A DNA stretch of 64,000 nt, taken from assembly GCF_037975245.1 (NCBI RefSeq), contig NC_092569.1:14588501-14652500 (forward strand), read 5' to 3'. Position numbers and translations under genes: made by a program. Below the pieces are notes generated by a model. The model saw only the letters and a program-made list of their open reading frames with translations, was not told the origin of the DNA and ran no database searches. Below are positions 58,624-64,000 of the stretch, piece after piece (the first letter of the stretch is position 1; each line of letters begins with the position of its first letter). The DNA comes from Apostichopus japonicus. Taxonomy: Eukaryota; Echinodermata; Holothuroidea; Aspidochirotida; Stichopodidae.

Positions 58624-59000
58624 CAGCACTATTAGCAGTATCCAAGGCTTTCCTTTACCCCTTCAACACCTTGAACGGAAAGCAACACCAAGGTTATCAG
58701 CACTTTTAGCAGTAAACAAGGCTTTCCTTTACCCCTTCAACACCTTGAATGGAAAACAACACCAAAGTTATCAGCACTTTTAGCAGTAAACAAGGCTTTT
58801 CTTTACCCCTTCAACACCTTGAATGGCAAACAACACCAAAGTTATCAGCACTATAAGCAGTATCCAAGGCTTTAGTATACCCATTCAACACCTTGAATGG
58901 AAAACAACACCAAAGTTATCAGCACTTTTAACAGTATGTGAGGCATTTCAGTGTTTCTTCAACACCTTGAATGGAAAACAACACCAATGGTATCAGCACT
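58624..59000. repeat. 74-bp tandem array in the IFT52 3' UTR
   Basis: Units beginning CAGCACT start at 58624, 58698, 58772, 58846, 58920 and 58994: five exact 74-bp steps. Core words are CTTCAACACCTTGAATGG and AACAACACCAAAGTTATCAG. Degenerate units extend upstream to about 58430, right behind the stop codon. Confidence 0.92.
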
Positions 59001-59074
59001 GTCTACAGTATCAGAGACTGTTCTGTCTCCAAAATTGACAAATTTCATGTCTTTTTCCCAGTCATCAATGAAAA

Positions 59075-59312
59075 TTGAAAATATTCCAAATTTGAGTTAA
59101 AATGTGGAATTGGAAGCCACCCGACGTGTAAGTTGTAATAGATTCCAAAGTTGAGTTAAAAAGTTGAATTGGAAGCCACCCGACGTGTAAGTTGTAATCA
59201 ATAAGCCCTTGCAGGTTTCTCCCGCATTTGTGGTCGCTTAGGCGTCGTAAAAATAACTGCTGATTGAAATCATTATTTATTATCATTATTATTATCATTT
59301 ATTATTAATGGA
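59075..59312 (+). mobile_element. SINE family B, 3' fragment with internal tandem duplication
   Basis: The segment TTGAGTTAAAA..TTGGAAGCCACCCGACGTGT..AAGTTGTAAT is present twice in tandem (about 59088-59138 and 59141-59198), then the usual CTCCCGCATTTGTGG end and an ATT-rich tail. Lies in the IFT52 3' UTR region. Confidence 0.8.
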
Positions 59313-60538
59313 TATTGCTGTTAGCAGTGCATTTTGGATATTAAAGTCTCTGTTGTTTGATGGAGTACTTGTTCGTAAATGTAACATACACTTGAACTCC
59401 GTAATTATTAATAACCACCAATTATCGTATGCTAGAAACTCCAATATTGGTCACTCTTGCTCAAACTTCTACTAAGGATTTAACAGCCACCCTCAAAGCA
59501 GTTTCTTCACTAAGAAATTTAAACCATTAAGGTAAAAACCTCCTCAGTGTCTGAATAATTTGGAGTGTCAAATCTTTCAGGAAAAGTAATTTTGAAAACT
59601 TTACACATTCTTTTTGCATGTTCAGATTTTGAGTCTAATATTGATAACCTGCAACGCGAGTGTACTTGTAGTTGGGAGGTAAGTTAGCGTGTGATGTTCT
59701 TATCATAAATCATAATTAAAGAACAGATAATTGACGGACAATCCTAAAATACATGTGCATAAACCATGTCCGATATACTGTATGTGCGGTACCATTGATT
59801 TCAAGCATGACATGAAAAGTATATTACAAAATTTGCAACAACTGGCTTCACACCGTTCATACTTAGATCATACCTCATAAATGTCAACAGGGGAAGGAGA
59901 AAGGGGGTGAGGGGGGTCAGGTAGGTGGGATTTGGGAGGAAGAGGACAAGTTTCCTTGATTATGTCGAGTGAGAAGAACAAAATGCAATAGGAAAGGGAA
60001 AACATGTTTGTGGTTTCTGTGAACAGTAAATGTATTGTAAGGTTGACATCACATTTGGTGATTATTTGAATGTTTAAATCTTGCCTCACACTTTCAGGCT
60101 GATCACGATCCCTTTTAACTTGTCCGTCATGACCTAGTTTCTATTGTTTTTATCGTCGTGAGGATCCATTATCTTACAAATGTTCCAGAGTGCACTAAGC
60201 AGCTCACACAATGATTGTTACTTGTTAATGGCTGGACCGCGTTTCGATCACATGCAAATTTATTACGCAGTGATTGGTTACATTTGTAAACAATGGACAG
60301 TTCTAGTTGTGAACCAACACAGACTGCCTACTGCATGGTCGAGAGGACGCTACATGTTTAGTTTTCCTGACCGAAGATGGTGTGACTTAAAACTAGCAAA
60401 ATCTTGATCAATCCTAGTCTTAAGCACACGCACACACTATCTGACAGTCTACCAATTTCCATGTAATGACCGTCCAGTGGAGACCGGCCGTGACCAGTCG
60501 GGCAGCAGGCTTAACATAGGACTGGTTTATGTTTTTTA

Positions 60539-60776
60539 AATAAACTTGGACTCCGACCTATTCGTGAGAAATGTAAGGTGTTGTAAAAAATATCAAAAAA
60601 GAGAGCAAGTAACCGTTTCCAGAGAAGCTTGGGTTTCTAACCTTACGTCTCAAAGAAAATGAAGTGTATTTCGATCATTTTCAGATTAGAAAATGTAAAG
60701 GAGATTTGTAATGTACCTGTTGTAATATTATGTACATGTGCACAGTTAGTGATGTTAATAGTTTTTTGTAAATAAA
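60539..60776 (+). promoter_or_regulatory. IFT52: Two candidate IFT52 poly(A) signals
   Basis: AATAAA at 60539-60544 and at 60771-60776. The second is followed by a T/GT-rich stretch (TTGTGTTTGTCTATTGTTGTG) about 60 bp further, as expected downstream of a cleavage site. Confidence 0.4.
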
Positions 60777-60831
60777 AACTTAGACCAGGATATTGTATTC
60801 CACTTTTGTTCTCAATTTCTCTCTCTTCTAT

Positions 60832-60885
60832 TGTGTTTGTCTATTGTTGTGATTGTCTATTGTTGTGATTGTCTATTGTTGGTTT
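60832..60885. repeat. Short tandem repeat GTCTATTGTTGTGATT, three copies
   Basis: Three head-to-tail units just beyond the second poly(A) signal. Confidence 0.85.
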
Positions 60886-60943
60886 TGTTTTGTGGTCAGA
60901 TGTATCAGATAGTATGGTATTCTGATCAGAGACAATGCATTAC

Positions 60944-61086
60944 GCAGATCTTGCTTATAAGAAAATCCGTCCTAGATACCCCACTTTTTCCATAATAAGT
61001 AATGAGCCATTGGTCGGGTAGGGTACCCCAGTTCTTACTGAAAAAGTGGGGTATCTAGTGCAGATTTTCTCATGGGCAAGATCTGC
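60944..61086. mobile_element. Fold-back element, 143 bp
   Basis: Left arm GCAGATCTTGC..AGAAAATC..CTAGATACCCCACTTTTTC pairs with right arm GAAAAAGTGGGGTATCTAG..GATTTTCT..GCAAGATCTGC. The arms are about 50 bp with small bulges and a loop of about 40 bp. No clear target duplication. Confidence 0.82.
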
Positions 61087-61124
61087 ATAATGGTGAAACA
61101 TGTCAGAGCAAGAATATTTTGCAT

Positions 61125-61240
61125 TGTTTGTTGAGAGCCCCATCTCAATTTCTTGACCCTAATTCGAGATATAGTTGATTGATTGAAACATGTTTTGTCT
61201 GGATAAACCCTGCAGCCTGACTTCAGAATGTGGATAATAA
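61125..61240. repeat. Dispersed repeat, also at 54115-54235
   Basis: Same blocks in the same order: AGCCCCATCTCAA, TTCGAGATATAGTTGA, AATGTGGATAATA. Confidence 0.55.
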
Positions 61241-63006
61241 TAGATATATCTTCAAAAGCTTTATTTTCCTATGATAATGTTCTTGTTGATTTTATCTTTG
61301 AAATGTGACACACTTGGAATGTTTGCTGAGCTGTTGATGTTCTCTGCAGAATTTCATCAAAAGTGCAACTTTCCTAGGAATTTCATTTTCCTCAATGGGC
61401 AAAATGATTTCAATATTATGAAGAAGATAGAGGGAAAAAAAACATTTCATTGCTATTTTGCCATGATGAATGCTTTCAAAAACTCACCAAAGTTTGGAAA
61501 ATTTTGTCTACAAATCAACTTCAGCCACTGGAATAACTTTTGCCTAAAATGTCAATGCCCTGTGAAAGCATGTCATACTAGGTTTGGTTAGGAAGGTTGA
61601 AATGTCTTCGAACCAGTTTCAATCTTCACCATGTTGACTGGATCTGTGGCCATAAACACGTTTCTGAAGAGTGGTCTTCAAGTGCTGTCACCTTCATATT
61701 GTTTGTTATAAACTCTGCAAGAAGTAAGGTAAATGATATCCTAATAGGATGGAAACCATGTCAGTACCTCTAACTTTTAAATTTAATATGTAACATGACA
61801 GTTAGACTCCTACTGTAAACTAAAGGATAACTTTAGAGACAAAAAAAGAAGATGTTATATACCCTTAACCTTATACACCCTGCCATCACTCTATATTTAT
61901 TTCAATACCCATTGACTTTCGTGCAATAACCTTTATATCATATGCGGCTCATTAATTCAGATGCAAGACAAAATAGGAAAACAGGAGAGTTCTATCAGGA
62001 CTAATACCGTTTGTGAATGTGTTGTCAATACCAACCGTGTGAGCCTGATTGATTCTATTTTTCTCTTCATATTCTTTCTCTTTGTAGACTGATTTCAATT
62101 CTGTCTGTCATGATCCCAACAATGCATAATGATGATCGGATGTCAATGTATGCTTGTTATTTCTAAACCTAACTTTTGATCAGAACTTCATATTACTTTA
62201 GCGCCCTCTTATTGATTATGCGTAATCAGAGTCGTATGAATGGCTGGCTCTGTGTGAAATGTGATTTGCGTGCGGACGATCGGAAGATTTTATTTACCAC
62301 AGACGACGTGACCAATTTAGCATTTTCACAGCTAAAACACGGGTAGTGGTTTACAAAATTTGCGAACATGGATTTTATGAAGGCAAAATTACGTTACCGA
62401 ACAACGCAAACAACAGCATAAAAAGCCTATTGCTCATGGTCTGATTGCCGATCGATGTACAGAGTTTGGAAACCAGACACCCCAATCATTACCCCCTCTT
62501 CACATATTCCGTCATCAAACTTGTCGATTCCGTCAGTAGATGAAACTTGAGCTCAGTTTCCGATTAAAGGTATATTTCAGCAACCAAAATGAAAGAAGAT
62601 GAAAAATTCCACGAAAACCTGCTTCAACGTAGGAATAATTTTCTCTCTGATCTGATAGTGATCAGGGACTGGATGGGATGACCGTTTCCGTTTTGACTAG
62701 GAATTCACAGCCTGGGTCGGGGAAGGACGGATGATTTCACTGGCGGCATGTCGAGTTAAAATAACATTTAGTGTCATGGCACTGCTTGCAGAAATGGAAA
62801 CTAGTCATTGTTTTGGTGTGTATCGGGAACCGGGAGGTGGCAGGTTGCGATCACTGAGGTCCCTAGTGACTTGTTGGGCGCGCTGTAGGTGTGCCGCCCG
62901 CCCCCAACACAAACTAATCCCTCGGCTTCCCATGTAGTTTGTCTCACCATCACTCTACTGTGTAGGCTACTATTACTTCACAAGTTACAGGACACTATCA
63001 TCATAT
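61241..63006. other. Right flank, no gene seen
   Basis: Short open frames only, with no homology I recognise and no SINE or LINE signature. Confidence 0.55.
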
Positions 63007-63362
63007 CAAGGGCGTAGGAACCGGGGGGGGCTGGGGGTGGCGCCAGCCCCCAGTGAAAAATATGGGGGGCGGAAGTATCATTCCGCCACCCCCCACTTCG
63101 CAAGTCAGAAAACCCCTTTTTCATTTCCAAATGAGAAAAAAATCTCATTTTGGAGCACCAAATTGCATCTAAGGCCAGGTGAAAATGCAAAATTATTTAC
63201 AACATGGAGTGGGTTGTTGAAGTGTGCTATATTGCACCAAATTGCATCTGAGGCCACCTGGAAATGCAAAAAAAAAACCTCCCCTTAGACCCCTCCCCCA
63301 GGCCGGCCATAAGTCTTCAACCCCCCCTCCCCCCCACTCAAAAGTACCTTCCTACGCCACTG
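63007..63362. mobile_element. Short hAT-like element, 356 bp
   Basis: Begins CAAGGGCGTAGGAACC and ends CTTCCTACGCCACTG (imperfect inverted ends), flanked by identical 8-bp CATCATAT at 62999-63006 and 63363-63370. Internal GGGGGGC/GCCCCC runs. No coding capacity. Confidence 0.85.
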
Positions 63363-63370
63363 CATCATAT

Positions 63371-64000
63371 TGTGCCTCTCCTTAAATTGTTGGTGCCCCT
63401 CAACACAATTTTCTACCGGCTTGGTCGGGACATGGTTTGAGTGCATTGCTCTTCTCTGAAACGACGCCACCGTAAAGTAACATACGTAATAATTATACTT
63501 CCCATTCCTTGACAGAACGTGTATTGTTTGGGTTAGCATAATCTTACACGCATTTATGGTCAAGTTCATAATGAATAATGTCATGTTGGATGACTGTCAG
63601 TGTCGCGTGTTGTGAACCGCTACTACGGAACTGTATAAAAAGCATTACAGTAACAAATTAATAATGCGGTGAAACGGTGAAATTACGAACTAAGAATTAC
63701 ATCCCTCACTGAAATTCAAAATATCGTGTCAAAAATTGTGGACGTAATTATTCAGACAATTATTCATATTCTTTTCGACTCTTTGCGTTTTACATAACTA
63801 TAATGTTATATAAATCTTGATGTCTGTTATACGCTTCCGTTAGTGATAATTGCAGATATGGCTAAGTTACCGGTAGGCCAGCTCAGCTGATTCAATGTGT
63901 CTGCTGTATGGGTACAATGTGGTATCGTATTGCAGTTACTTCGGAGTCTTACCACATTGCAGGGATTTCCATATACAACTAATTTGTTCTGTTTTAAAGG
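63371..64000. other. Terminal flank, nothing recognised
   Basis: AT-rich unique-looking sequence without features I can support. Confidence 0.5.

Larger units (their letters stand above)
58415..60795 (+). other. IFT52: IFT52 3' UTR (predicted)
   Basis: No other gene start or strong ORF follows the stop. It holds the 74-bp tandem array and a SINE 3' fragment. Two canonical poly(A) signals are present at 60539-60544 and 60771-60776. The true 3' end could also lie earlier. Confidence 0.5.

Overview
This window is eukaryotic nuclear DNA: AT-rich, intron-rich and full of old mobile elements. It holds two recognisable protein-coding genes in head-to-head (divergent) orientation, and both could be assembled exon by exon with matching splice phases. 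The proteins look like those of an invertebrate animal and lie fairly close to vertebrate orthologues. Intron sizes, a Penelope-like element, tRNA-derived SINEs and many short hAT-like elements suggest a marine invertebrate deuterostome. An echinoderm such as a sea cucumber is my best guess, but the species cannot be fixed from this sequence alone.

Left part (2559-39011, minus strand): a FAM135A/B orthologue with 17 coding exons and 1217 predicted residues. The first two introns are about 9 kb each. The N-terminal half carries the FAM135-specific domain (DUF3657). One 1.4-kb exon encodes a disordered, charged middle. Six C-terminal exons encode a DUF676 alpha/beta-hydrolase domain with HGLDGN and GHSLG motifs. 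A non-coding first exon is likely near 40.9 kb.

Middle (39-45.1 kb): the intergenic region between the two 5' ends. It holds a decayed Penelope-like retroelement 3' end (GIY-YIG domain plus a hammerhead-like motif), a SINE 3' fragment and a hAT-like terminus.

Right part (45166-about 60.8 kb, plus strand): IFT52, the intraflagellar transport complex B core subunit, with 13 coding exons and 442 predicted residues, followed by a long 3' UTR containing a 74-bp tandem array. The 3' flank (60.8-64 kb) has no recognisable gene.

The introns hold most of the unusual structure. This includes a 2.5-kb DNA transposon with a repeated 16-bp subterminal motif, several short hAT-like elements with 8-bp target duplications, a U2 snRNA-like fragment, an inverted SINE pair, LINE 3' ends, minisatellites, and two decayed tandem copies of the IFT52 exon 7 acceptor region. 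The two genes have no evident shared pathway; their proximity may be incidental.
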